From Paeniglutamicibacter sulfureus (GTDB lineage Bacteria > Actinomycetota > Actinomycetes > Actinomycetales > Micrococcaceae), in the NCBI RefSeq assembly GCF_030512175.1, contig NZ_JAULBL010000001.1:1154510-1218509 (forward strand): a DNA stretch of 64,000 bases. The letters are read 5' to 3'. The position numbers were made by a program, and so were the translations under genes. Positions 50,185-58,788 of the stretch are shown piece by piece. Numbering within the stretch: the first letter of the stretch is position 1; every line of letters starts with the position of its first letter. Below the pieces are notes generated by a model that was not told where the DNA came from, did no database searches, and worked only from the letters and a program-made list of their open reading frames with translations.

Positions 50185-51471
50185 ATGAGCCTGATTGTCC
50201 AGAAATTCGGCGGATCTTCCGTTTCAGATGCCGAAGGCATCAAACGTGTTGCCCGTCGGATTATTGACACCAAGTCCGCCGGCCACGATGTCGTCGTGGT
50301 GGTTTCCGCCATGGGCGACACCACCGATGAACTACTCGACCTCGCCGAACAACTGACCGAAGATGCCCCCGCCCGCGAGATGGACATGCTCCTGTCTGCA
50401 GGCGAACGCATCTCCATGGCCCTGCTGGCCATGGCCATCGACGGCCTGGGTGCCAAGGCGGCTTCCTTCACTGGCTCACAGGCCGGCATGATGACCGATG
50501 CCATCCACGGCAAGGCACGCATCATTGAGGTTTCGCCGCAGCGCGTGCGCCGCGCCATCGATCGCGGCTACGTCGCCATCGTCGCCGGGTTCCAGGGCAT
50601 GAGCAAGGAATCGAACGACATCACGACCATGGGTCGCGGCGGTTCGGACACCACCGCGGTGGCGCTTGCCGCCGCACTGGGTGCCGATGTCTGTGAGATC
50701 TACACCGATGTCGATGGCATCTACACCGCCGATCCCCGCGTGGTTCCGGCGGCCCGCAAGATCGACACCATTTCCAGCGAGGAAATGCTGGAGATGGCCG
50801 CCTCCGGCGCCAAAATCCTTCACCTGCGTTGCGTTGAATATGCGCGTCGTTTCGGGGTTCCGCTTCACGTGCGGTCCTCGTTCAGCACCAATGAGGGAAC
50901 CTGGGTTATGCCCAGCCCCGATGACCAGATCAAGATTCAAGAGGGAGAACCCTTGGAACAGCCCATCATTTCCGGTGTCGCCCACGACCGCTCCGAAGCC
51001 AAGGTCACGATTGTTGGCGTGCCCGACATCCCCGGCAAGGCCGCACAGATTTTTCGGGTCATTGCCGGCGCCCACGCCAACATCGACATGATCGTCCAGA
51101 ACTTCTCGACTTCAGGTTCGGGCCGCACAGATATCTCCTTTACGCTTCCCATGGTCGATGGCAAGCAAGTCAAGGAGGCCCTGCGATCCGCCCAGGAGGA
51201 AATCGGCTTCGAGGACATCTCCTACAACGAGAACGTTGGCAAGCTTTCGCTCATCGGGGCAGGTATGCGTTCAAACCCGGGCGTTTCCTTCACGTTCTTC
51301 GAGGCCCTGCACCAGGCCGGCGTGAACGTGGACATGATCTCCACCTCGGAAATCCGAATCTCCATCGTCACCGACGCCAACAAGCTCGATGCCGCGGTGC
51401 GAGCCATCCACGCGGCATTCGACTTGGATGCTGAGGACGAGGCAACGGTCTACGGCGGCACCGGCCGCTAA
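50185..51471 (+). CDS. lysC: aspartate kinase
   Basis: First enzyme of the aspartate family (Lys, Thr, Met, diaminopimelate). It has 428 residues, like the Corynebacterium enzyme. The kinase domain begins [20 protein letters not shown] and has [21 protein letters not shown] and [17 protein letters not shown]. Two ACT domains follow (from about residue 265, [20 protein letters not shown], and about 345, [20 protein letters not shown]), the site of lysine plus threonine inhibition. ATG 50185 has GGAG 11 bases upstream. Confidence 0.96.
   Translation: MSLIVQKFGGSSVSDAEGIKRVARRIIDTKSAGHDVVVVVSAMGDTTDELLDLAEQLTEDAPAREMDMLLSAGERISMALLAMAIDGLGAKAASFTGSQAGMMTDAIHGKARIIEVSPQRVRRAIDRGYVAIVAGFQGMSKESNDITTMGRGGSDTTAVALAAALGADVCEIYTDVDGIYTADPRVVPAARKIDTISSEEMLEMAASGAKILHLRCVEYARRFGVPLHVRSSFSTNEGTWVMPSPDDQIKIQEGEPLEQPIISGVAHDRSEAKVTIVGVPDIPGKAAQIFRVIAGAHANIDMIVQNFSTSGSGRTDISFTLPMVDGKQVKEALRSAQEEIGFEDISYNENVGKLSLIGAGMRSNPGVSFTFFEALHQAGVNVDMISTSEIRISIVTDANKLDAAVRAIHAAFDLDAEDEATVYGGTGR
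50953..51471 (+). CDS. candidate internal start: aspartate kinase beta subunit
   Basis: In-frame TTG at 50953 preceded by AGAGGGAG at 5-base spacing. It would give a 172-residue product of the two ACT domains (start [17 protein letters not shown]). Overlapping alpha/beta production from one lysC gene is established for Corynebacterium and Bacillus; here it is inferred from position and ribosome binding site. Confidence 0.55.
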   Translation: MEQPIISGVAHDRSEAKVTIVGVPDIPGKAAQIFRVIAGAHANIDMIVQNFSTSGSGRTDISFTLPMVDGKQVKEALRSAQEEIGFEDISYNENVGKLSLIGAGMRSNPGVSFTFFEALHQAGVNVDMISTSEIRISIVTDANKLDAAVRAIHAAFDLDAEDEATVYGGTGR

Positions 51472-51493
51472 GGTACATATGCCTTAACGCCAC

Positions 51494-51553
51494 GCGGTCC
51501 GTGGCACCGGGGCACGCCAAGGGGCGTGCCTTCGGTGCTGCGGACCGTTTTTG
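51494..51553. terminator. bidirectional terminator after lysC
   Basis: Nested hairpins: outer CGGTCCG/CGGACCG and inner GGCACGCC/GGCGTGCC. On the plus strand it is followed by TTTTT. It separates lysC from the convergent HNH gene. Confidence 0.8.
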
Positions 51554-51590
51554 GTGGTGGGCGTGGTGCGGCGGCGGAACTCTGCGGTGT

Positions 51591-52970
51591 TCAGGCGGGG
51601 GTGCCGGGCAGGGCGGGTGCCGTGGAGGTGTATTGGGCCCCGGTGGGGGTGGTGATCAGGATGGTGTGCCGCCCGCCGGTGTCCAGCACTTGTTCTTCCC
51701 AGCCGGTCTGTTCCTTTGTCTGGTTGCAGGCGGCGCATCGTCCGGCACTGTTGGCTTCGTTGGTCGGTCCGCCGCGGCTGTGTTGGACCACGTGGTCGAA
51801 GTGCTTGATCGGTGCGTTGCAGTAGGGTGTGCGGCAGTACTGGTCGCGGATGCGGATCAGGTCCTTGAGCGCCTTGGGAAATTGGCGGGAGCGTGAGTCC
51901 ATGCCCACCAGGGCCCCGGTGTCGGGGTGGGTGTAGAGCCGCTTCAGGGCCACCTGGGAGCGGCGGCGTTCCCGGTCCTGCGGTTCGCGTCCGCCGACCA
52001 GGTTCCTGGCCCAGGTGGAGGGGACAGTGCCGTAGCCTTCTAGGAACGCCGGCTCGCTGCCGCCCTGGAGCAAGGTCCGGTCGGACATCGCCAGGTACAA
52101 CATGAGCTGGGTTCCTTCAGCGGTGGACCTGCCGGTGATCCGGTCCACCGCGACGTCGACCATGATTTGGGCCCGTGTCCGGGTGTCCCCGGCCGCCTTG
52201 AGCCTGTCAACTTCGAGGGTGAGGGCCTGGCGGATCGCCAGCCCGTCCTCGACAGAGAGCATCCCGGCGACCTGCATCATCGCGTCCCGGGCCGGGAACA
52301 CCGCGAGGTACCGACAGGACTTGGCCTCTTCCAGGCGCGTCAGCGCGTCGGAGCTATCGTATGCGTAGGCGAGCCGGCGGACCCGGTCGACGACGGCACG
52401 CACGCACAGGCCCTTGAGCCCTTCCGGATCGCGAAGCAGTGCCGCGTCGATCTCGCCGCGCTGCGCCGAAGGCAGGTTCGCGGTTTCGCGGTCAATGGTC
52501 CGCGCCTGGGACTCGCCGATCTTGCCGCGCACCAGGGCAATGAGGGTGAATGGCAGGTCCGAGACCAGGCGGCCGGATAAGCCCAGGAAGGCCCTGCCCT
52601 GTTCCGGGGATTCGCGGCGTGCCAGGGCGACTTGTGCCCCGACCCCGTAGGACGGGTTGTTTTCCCGCACGCCGGCCTCGGTGCGCCGGGCCACGACGTC
52701 GGCTTCCATGAGGGTTGCGGATATGACCTGGGCGCCGGCCGCGGCGCTCTTGATCTCCTCGGCCAGGGCGATCTTTTCGTGATGTTCCTTGGCGGTGCCA
52801 TCCGTGTCCAGGGCCGCCAACCCGTCGCGCACGTATCGCAGGAACGCCAGGTCATCCTCGTGGCATCGCCCCGGGACAGGCGGGAGACAGGCGACGGGTG
52901 CGGGTGCGACAGGAAAGTATTCGTCGGGAGGTTCGTCTATGGAATCTCCGCTGGGATATTCATCGAACAT
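51591..52970 (-). CDS. second DUF222 / HNH-endonuclease-domain protein
   Basis: A 459-residue protein. The N-terminal 45 residues are proline-rich (DEYFPVAPAPVACLPPVPG), then comes the helical DUF222 part. The C-terminal HNH fold reads YCRTPYCNAPIKHFDHVVQHS, RGGPTNEANSAGRCAACNQT, with ligands intact. Only the domain plan, not the detailed sequence, is shared with the HNH protein at 35725-37137, so these are not recent duplicates. Function unknown. Confidence 0.85.
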   Translation of the reverse strand: MFDEYPSGDSIDEPPDEYFPVAPAPVACLPPVPGRCHEDDLAFLRYVRDGLAALDTDGTAKEHHEKIALAEEIKSAAAGAQVISATLMEADVVARRTEAGVRENNPSYGVGAQVALARRESPEQGRAFLGLSGRLVSDLPFTLIALVRGKIGESQARTIDRETANLPSAQRGEIDAALLRDPEGLKGLCVRAVVDRVRRLAYAYDSSDALTRLEEAKSCRYLAVFPARDAMMQVAGMLSVEDGLAIRQALTLEVDRLKAAGDTRTRAQIMVDVAVDRITGRSTAEGTQLMLYLAMSDRTLLQGGSEPAFLEGYGTVPSTWARNLVGGREPQDRERRRSQVALKRLYTHPDTGALVGMDSRSRQFPKALKDLIRIRDQYCRTPYCNAPIKHFDHVVQHSRGGPTNEANSAGRCAACNQTKEQTGWEEQVLDTGGRHTILITTPTGAQYTSTAPALPGTPA

Positions 52971-53161
52971 ACCTCCATTCTACGCCCGAAAACCTTCGAA
53001 AAGAAGGGCAAAAAACAAAGGAAATTACCCCAAACGCTCATGTCAAATACGCTTTATGGTTGTTCACAATCCTGCGCGGGGGGCCTTGACAAAGGTCGTT
53101 GAATCGGAGCATGCGATTCAATAATTAAGGCTTTCCCGGCCGGCGCGGCGATAATGAATGG

Positions 53162-54067
53162 ATGCTCTCCTCCTCGCTTGCCTGGCTGCCCGAAGAGCAG
53201 TGGCTGTCGTCCGCCGCCGCTCATCAGGTGCGCGCAAAGCGTTTTGGCGAACCGTTCACGGAGCGCAGGATGAAGCGCCAGAAGCACCCGATCGAGGACT
53301 TCCTCTTTACCTATTACACACAGAAGCCTGGGCAGCTCTATCGCTGGCATCCGGGGCCCGGCGTGGTGCTATCCGGGGAGAGCGCCACGGAACGCAGAGA
53401 CTGGAAGTTCTATCGCGAAGTCGTTGACGAGTCGACCGGCGAGCGCGGCTACACGGTGGACCTCGAGGCGTTTGCGCAAACCCGCACGGAGGCGATCCGG
53501 TTCGCCAACATCATCCTGGCCGGAACAGCCACCCGAGCGGCCAATTTCGCATGCTTCGGCCTGCACGAATGGGCCATGGCCTACAAATCGGCCGACAACG
53601 GGATCAGGCACGAATACCTGCCCCTGCGCCTGGGTTCGGCGGGAACCGATGCGGTGGTCCAGGAGCACAAGATCCGCTGCACCCACTTCGATGCGTTCAG
53701 GTTCTACACCCCCGAGGCCGTGCCGCTCAACGAACTGCAGCCAACCCGTGAAACCCAGCGGGACCTCGAGCAGCCCGGGTGCCTACACGCCAACATGGAC
53801 CTGTACAAGTGGGCGTACAAGCTGACCCCCGCGGTGCCGAGCGACCTGGTCATGGACTGCTTCGAACTGGCGTGGGACATCCGCACCATGGATATGCAGG
53901 CCTCTCCCTACGACCTGGCCGACTGGGGCCACCGGCCCATCGCCATCGAGACTCCCGCGGGCAAGGCCGAGTACGTTCGCTTGCAGAAGGACTTTGCCGA
54001 TCGGGCGCAGGTGCTGCGCGAGCGCCTACTGGCCGTTGCCCAATCACTGCCGTTGCCACAGACTTAG
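53162..54067 (+). CDS. conserved actinobacterial protein (often labelled 3-methyladenine DNA glycosylase)
   Basis: A 301-residue soluble protein with HPIEDFLFTYYTQKPGQLYRWHPGPGVVL near residue 40 and CFGLHEWAMAYK near residue 135. LHANMDLYKWAYKLTPAVPSDL and YDLADWGHRPIAIETPAGKAEY lie towards the end. I recognise the family as widespread in actinobacteria under the label 3-methyladenine DNA glycosylase, but I see no helix-hairpin-helix or other glycosylase motif that would support that. Treat the function as unknown. The start shows no strong ribosome binding site. Confidence 0.75.
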   Translation: MLSSSLAWLPEEQWLSSAAAHQVRAKRFGEPFTERRMKRQKHPIEDFLFTYYTQKPGQLYRWHPGPGVVLSGESATERRDWKFYREVVDESTGERGYTVDLEAFAQTRTEAIRFANIILAGTATRAANFACFGLHEWAMAYKSADNGIRHEYLPLRLGSAGTDAVVQEHKIRCTHFDAFRFYTPEAVPLNELQPTRETQRDLEQPGCLHANMDLYKWAYKLTPAVPSDLVMDCFELAWDIRTMDMQASPYDLADWGHRPIAIETPAGKAEYVRLQKDFADRAQVLRERLLAVAQSLPLPQT

Positions 54068-54115
54068 AGGTACCGGCCGCCACCGGCGGCCGACGCATGA
54101 TTGGAGGGCAACTCC

Positions 54116-54592
54116 ATGCGGCACATGAACCATTCGCTTCTCCCCGCGCTGCTCCTTGGTGCCGTCGCGTTGCTTTCCGGGTGCGCCGGCGGCGGCGGAA
54201 CCGGCGGATCGCCGAGCGCGTCGACTTCCAGCCAGGGGCAGGGCCAGGACACCGACCTGCAGATCTCGATCCGGGCCGACGGAAACGCTGAAAGCGCGCA
54301 CTTCCACCTATTGTGCGACGGGCCCGTCGCCCTGGAACGGAGCAACCACCCGCGGGCCGCTGCGGCCTGCGCGCTGGTGGATGCCCACCCGCAGCTGCTC
54401 ACCGAGCCCGCGGCGGGCGCCACGCGGATGTGCACCCAGCAATACGGCGGTCCGGCCATCGCACGGGTGACGGGCACGCGGGACGGGCAGGCGGTGGAGC
54501 GCACCTTCGACCTGCATGACGGCTGCGCGATTTCCGACTGGACCGCCGCCTTGGCGCTACTGGTCGACCAACCTTCAGGGCAACTGCAATAG
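54116..54592 (+). CDS. lipoprotein with subtilisin-inhibitor-like domain
   Basis: A 158-residue secreted lipoprotein. The signal peptide ends in a lipobox (ALLSGCAG, Cys at about residue 23), followed by a Gly/Ser linker. The mature domain has four cysteines in the arrangement of Streptomyces subtilisin inhibitor: LLCDGP, AACALVD, RMCTQQYGGPAIARVTGT, then RTFDLHDGCAISDW. CTQQYGGP is where SSI carries its C-x-x-x-Y-x-P reactive region. It is likely a membrane-tethered protease inhibitor or a relative; this is pattern-based. ATG 54116 has TTGGAGGGC upstream. Confidence 0.65.
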   Translation: MRHMNHSLLPALLLGAVALLSGCAGGGGTGGSPSASTSSQGQGQDTDLQISIRADGNAESAHFHLLCDGPVALERSNHPRAAAACALVDAHPQLLTEPAAGATRMCTQQYGGPAIARVTGTRDGQAVERTFDLHDGCAISDWTAALALLVDQPSGQLQ

Positions 54593-54602
54593 GGAGGGGG
54601 CC

Positions 54603-55268
54603 TCAGCCCTGCACCAGGTAGCGGTGTTCGGGCCTGCCCCGGCTGCCATAGGCCAGCTCCAGGCGCAGCGATCCGGCCTGCACCAGGTTGGCCAGGTAGC
54701 GCTGGGCCGTGGCGCGGGAAATCCCCACGGCGGTGACCACCTGCATGACGGTGGCAGGTTCCCCCGCGGCGGCAACCGCGGCGAGCACCGCCTGCTCGGT
54801 GGGCGTAGCCACGGCCGTGCCACCTTCCTCACCGGCCAGCAGCGTGCGCTGCGCCCGGTCGATGGCCTGTTGGTCCAGCCCGGTTGCGGTGTCCAGTTGC
54901 CGGCGGTAGCGGGCGTAGGCCCGAAGGCGCGAGGCAAGGACCTTCGGGTCGAACGGCTTGACCAGGTATCCCAGCGCGCCGCGCCGGATGGCGGTGCGCA
55001 CCGCATCGACCTCGGTGGCAGCCGAGAGCACGAAGGCGTCCACGTCGAGGGTGGCCAGCAGGTCCAGGCCCGAGCCCTGGGGCAGGTAGACGTCCAGCAG
55101 CAGCAAATCCGGCTGCTGCTCGGCCACGGCGCGCGGCACCATGCGGGCATCGTGCACCGGCGCCAGGGCGCGGAAGCCCGGCACCGAATCGACGTAGCCG
55201 GCGTGTAGCGCCGCCACCCGGAAATCGTCGTCGACGACCAGGACCTTGTAGTCGGTTGTCTCGGTCAT
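54603..55268 (-). CDS. CitB/DcuR-type response regulator
   Basis: A 221-residue regulator of the citrate/C4-dicarboxylate type. The receiver (VLVVDDDFRVAALHAGYVDS, LLLLDVYLPQGSGLDLL, LGYLVKPF) is followed by a C-terminal helix-turn-helix (VMQVVTAVGISRATAQRYLANL). The start overlaps the kinase stop by four bases. It should activate the divergent CitMHS transporter. Confidence 0.9.
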   Translation of the reverse strand: MTETTDYKVLVVDDDFRVAALHAGYVDSVPGFRALAPVHDARMVPRAVAEQQPDLLLLDVYLPQGSGLDLLATLDVDAFVLSAATEVDAVRTAIRRGALGYLVKPFDPKVLASRLRAYARYRRQLDTATGLDQQAIDRAQRTLLAGEEGGTAVATPTEQAVLAAVAAAGEPATVMQVVTAVGISRATAQRYLANLVQAGSLRLELAYGSRGRPEHRYLVQG

Positions 55269-56986
55269 GGTGCTTCGGTCCTTTCGGGAGATCCTGATTC
55301 GGTGGACAGCACCCCGGGCAGGCGTGCGGCGAAGACCGCTCCCGCCGCCGGGTGTGCGTTGCTTTCGGGTGCCGCAGGCTCCTGGCGGCCACCGGGATCC
55401 GCGATCCAGACCTCGCCGCCGCGGGTGCGCGCCAGGCGGCGCACCAGCGGCAGCCCCACGCCCTGCCCGCGCTCCGGGGAGCCCGGCAGCGCCCCGGTGC
55501 TGACCCCTTCGGCGAAGACGTCGAGCCCGGGTTCGACCCCGGTCCCGGAATCTGCGACGGCCAGGTGCAGCGTGGAGCCCTCGGACAGCAGGTCGACCTC
55601 GACCCAGCGCGGGGCCGGGCCCTCCACCGCCGCACGCAGCGCGTTGTCGATCAGGTTTCCCAGCACCGCGGTGGCGTCCTGGGCGTCGATGAGGCTTCCG
55701 TAGAGCGCGCTGGCATCCCCCACGCGCAGCACCACGCCGCGCTCGTACGCCTGGACGCCCTTGGCCCCGAGGAAGGCCCGCAGGTAGGTGTCCTCGATGG
55801 CCTCGAGGTTCTGCACCGGCTCGCGCACCGGCCCGGACTCGATGACCTCGCCGAGGTAGTCGCGGGCCTCGTCCACGTCCCCGTGGTGCAGCAGCCCGGA
55901 GATGGTGTGCAGCCGGTTGGCGAATTCGTGGCGCTGGGCGCGCAATGCCGAGGCCATGGTCTCCACCGCGTCCAGCCGCGAGCCCAGGGTCTCGATGGTG
56001 GTGACATCGCGCAGCAACACCACCTGGCCCAGGTCGGTGCCGTCGCGTCGCACCGGGTGGACGGTGGCGACCAGCGCTGCGCGCTCGGTTTCCAGGCGAA
56101 GCGTTGCACCGTCGCAGGTGGCGATGGCGGCAACCAACGGCGCGGGCAACTTCGCCTCGGTATAGGGCAGCCCGATGATGTCGGAGGATTCGTGGCGGTG
56201 CGGCAGCCCCAGCATGATCCGCGCCGCCCGGTTGCGCACGCTCACCCGTCCGTCGGGGCCGATGCCGATGACGCCGTCGGCCACGCCGTAGAGCACTGCG
56301 TCGCGGTCCCGCAGCAGCTGCGCCATTTCGGCTGGTTCCAGCCCCAGGGTCTGGGCCTTGAGCCGGCGCACCAGCCAGCGCGTCGACGCCGCGGAAAGGC
56401 CCAGTGCGGCGAGCCCCAGCCCCAACACCCAGAAGCCGGCCACGCGCAGCCGGGCCGCCAATTCCTGGATCCCGACCCCGACGCTGACCTCCCCGACCAC
56501 CGTGTCCGAAGCGGGCGCGAAGACCGGCACTTTGGCGCGCACCGATTCGCCCAGGGTCCCGTGCTCGCGGGACACCGATTCCTGGCCCGACAGCGCGACG
56601 GGATCGGTGGAGACCCTTTGGCCCAACAGGGATTCGGTGGGGTGCGCCAGCCGGATCCCGCGGTCCTCGGTGACCACCACGAAGAAGGCCCCGGTGCGCG
56701 TGCGCGCCGCCTCCGCCGCACGCTGCACGTACCCGGCGCGCAGGGCCGCGGCGTCGAGCGAGTTGTCGTCGTCGGCATGGCCCTTCACCTGTGCCCGGAT
56801 CTCAGGGTCGGCGGCGAGCGTGCGGGCGATGGCCAGGGCGCGCTCCTGGGCCTGCTCGTTGACGCGTTCCACGGTCACCCACATGGCGCCGGCGGCAGCG
56901 GCGAGGATCATCATTCCCACCACCGCAAATTGCAGGCCCATGATCCGGGCGGCGAAACCGCGGGAGGGCTTTGGCTCTTGGGGCAT
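55265..56986 (-). CDS. CitA/DcuS-type sensor kinase
   Basis: A 573-residue kinase. TM1 (residues 12-36), an extracytoplasmic PASp/CitA-type ligand domain (GAFFVVVTEDRGIRLAHPTES), TM2 and a cytosolic PAS (VADGVIGIGPDGRVSVRNRA) precede the catalytic part. The catalytic part has the CitA-type H-box LRAQRHEFANRLHTISGLL and HATPase boxes NLIDNALRAAV, VADSGTGV and GQGVGLPLVRRLA. The ligand is probably citrate or a related acid, since the divergent neighbour is a CitMHS carrier. Coupled to the regulator by ATGA overlap. Confidence 0.92.
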   Translation of the reverse strand: MPQEPKPSRGFAARIMGLQFAVVGMMILAAAAGAMWVTVERVNEQAQERALAIARTLAADPEIRAQVKGHADDDNSLDAAALRAGYVQRAAEAARTRTGAFFVVVTEDRGIRLAHPTESLLGQRVSTDPVALSGQESVSREHGTLGESVRAKVPVFAPASDTVVGEVSVGVGIQELAARLRVAGFWVLGLGLAALGLSAASTRWLVRRLKAQTLGLEPAEMAQLLRDRDAVLYGVADGVIGIGPDGRVSVRNRAARIMLGLPHRHESSDIIGLPYTEAKLPAPLVAAIATCDGATLRLETERAALVATVHPVRRDGTDLGQVVLLRDVTTIETLGSRLDAVETMASALRAQRHEFANRLHTISGLLHHGDVDEARDYLGEVIESGPVREPVQNLEAIEDTYLRAFLGAKGVQAYERGVVLRVGDASALYGSLIDAQDATAVLGNLIDNALRAAVEGPAPRWVEVDLLSEGSTLHLAVADSGTGVEPGLDVFAEGVSTGALPGSPERGQGVGLPLVRRLARTRGGEVWIADPGGRQEPAAPESNAHPAAGAVFAARLPGVLSTESGSPERTEAP

Positions 56987-57050
56987 GAAACCAGTTTAGG
57001 ACCTTCGTGGGCTTTATGAGCAAAAAAGGATTTAGGGGAAGAAGGGTGCT

Positions 57051-57062
57051 TTGTGGGCACAA
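57051..57062. promoter_or_regulatory. inverted repeat between citrate system and transporter
   Basis: TTGTGGGCACAA, arms TTGTG/CACAA around GG, in the divergent intergenic region. Candidate binding site of the CitB-type regulator or of a CRP-family protein with short spacing. Confidence 0.4.
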
Positions 57063-57197
57063 CCACACTGGCGTGATGCGCACCACGTAGCGTGTATATC
57101 CGCGGTGCATCGGGCGGCCAACGCTTCCGGCCCCCACAGGCACCGACTCCCATCACTCGCGTAGAAATACGCACCATCTTTAGAAGGAGACCCCCCC

Positions 57198-58622
57198 ATG
57201 CTGGTAGCACTCGGGTTCCTGATGGTCGCCACGTTCATGGCGCTCATCATGACCAAGCGCATGACCCCGTTGTTGGCGCTGATCATCGTGCCAACCGTCT
57301 TCGGCCTCTTTGCCGGCGCCGGCCTGGGGCTCGGCGACATGGTCATGGACGCCGTGAAGTCCATGTCCGGAACCGCCGCACTGCTGATGTTCGCCATCAT
57401 GTACTTCGGCATCATGATCGATGTGGGGCTCTTCGACAAGCTGGTCGACGGCATCCTGAAGCTGGTCGGCAACGACCCGGCCAAAGTCGTCATGGGCACC
57501 GCGCTGCTCACCGGCCTGATTTCCCTGGACGGCGACGGCTCCACCACCTTCATCGTGGTCACCGCGGCGCTGCTGCCGATCTACCTGCGCCTGGGCATGA
57601 GCCCGGTGGTGCTGACCTGTGTTGCCGGTTTGACCAACGGCACGCTGAACATCGTCCCCTGGGGCGGTCCGACCGCCCGCGCCGCGGCCGCCCTGCACGT
57701 GGACGCCTCGGCAGTGTTCGTCCCGATGATCCCGGCACTGGCAGTCGGCCTGGTTGTCGTCTTCGGCTTCGCCTGGGCCATGGGCATCTCCGAGCGCAAG
57801 CGCCTGCAGCGCGAAGACCCGCTGCGCTGGGGCCCGGGTTCGGTCATGACCGGCGGCACGTCCGGCTCCTCCGACTCCGGAAACACCAAGACCCCTGCAG
57901 GCGGCCGCGGCGTCGCCCTGCTGGAAAAGGTTGCAGTGCGCGGTGACGGCACCGAAACCGCCACCATGAACGGCACGGTCCTGGACCCGACCCGCGAGAC
58001 CCTGCGCCCGAAGCTGTTCTGGTTCAACCTCTCGATGACCGTGGCCATCTTCGTGCTGCTGATCCTGGACCTGATGCCGCTGTCCTACCTGTTCATGGTC
58101 GGCACCGCCGTCGCCCTGCTGGTGAACTTCCCGAAGATCTCCGACCAGGCCAAGATGATTGCCTCCCACGCCTCCTCGGTGATCGCCGTGGTCTCCATGG
58201 TGCTTGCCGCCGCAGTGCTCACCGGCGTGCTCTCGGGCACCGGCATGGTCGACGCGATGAGCGCCTGGCTGGTCGACGTCATCCCCACCTCGATGGGCCC
58301 GTACCTGGCGATCCTCACCGGCATCATCTCGATCCCCGCCACGTTCTTCATGAGCAACGACGCGTTCTACTTCGGCATCCTGCCGGTGCTCACCGAGGCG
58401 GGAGCCCACTACGGCATCCCCGCCGTGGACATGGCCCGCGCCTCGATCACCGGCCAGCCGGTCCACATGCAGTCGCCGCTGGTTCCCGCGATCCTGCTGC
58501 TGGTCTCGATGGCCAAGGTCGACCTGGGCGACCACCACAAGAAGGTCCTCTGGCGCGCACTGGTCGTCTCCCTGGTGATGCTCGCCGTCGGCGTGCTCAC
58601 CGGCGCCATCGGCATCGGCTAG
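57198..58622 (+). CDS. CitMHS-family citrate transporter
   Basis: Metal-citrate:proton symporter of 474 residues with about 12 hydrophobic segments. It opens MLVALGFLMVATFMALIMTKRMTP. FAIMYFGIMIDVGLFDKLVDG, GLISLDGDGSTTFIVVTAALLPIYLRL and GLTNGTLNIVPWGGPTARAAAAL are family signatures. The large central loop (residues about 200-275) is polar. ATG 57198 has AGAAGGAGACCCCCCC upstream. It is divergent from, and presumably induced by, the CitA/CitB-type pair. Confidence 0.92.
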   Translation: MLVALGFLMVATFMALIMTKRMTPLLALIIVPTVFGLFAGAGLGLGDMVMDAVKSMSGTAALLMFAIMYFGIMIDVGLFDKLVDGILKLVGNDPAKVVMGTALLTGLISLDGDGSTTFIVVTAALLPIYLRLGMSPVVLTCVAGLTNGTLNIVPWGGPTARAAAALHVDASAVFVPMIPALAVGLVVVFGFAWAMGISERKRLQREDPLRWGPGSVMTGGTSGSSDSGNTKTPAGGRGVALLEKVAVRGDGTETATMNGTVLDPTRETLRPKLFWFNLSMTVAIFVLLILDLMPLSYLFMVGTAVALLVNFPKISDQAKMIASHASSVIAVVSMVLAAAVLTGVLSGTGMVDAMSAWLVDVIPTSMGPYLAILTGIISIPATFFMSNDAFYFGILPVLTEAGAHYGIPAVDMARASITGQPVHMQSPLVPAILLLVSMAKVDLGDHHKKVLWRALVVSLVMLAVGVLTGAIGIG

Positions 58623-58658
58623 GAAGCACCTCACGCCGACACGGGAACACACCGCGCC

Positions 58659-58698
58659 AGAGGGGGCGGAGGACGGGAAACCGACCTCCGCCCCCTCT
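58659..58698 (+). terminator. terminator after the citrate transporter
   Basis: Perfect 14-bp stem AGAGGGGGCGGAGG / CCTCCGCCCCCTCT around a 12-base loop, followed by GTCTG. Confidence 0.8.
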
Positions 58699-58788
58699 GT
58701 CTGCGTGCGGTGACACAGGTGGCGCTTAACCTCGCCGAAACCGACGTGTGAAAAGCTTAGGGATACGCGAAAGAGTGAGGCGACACCC

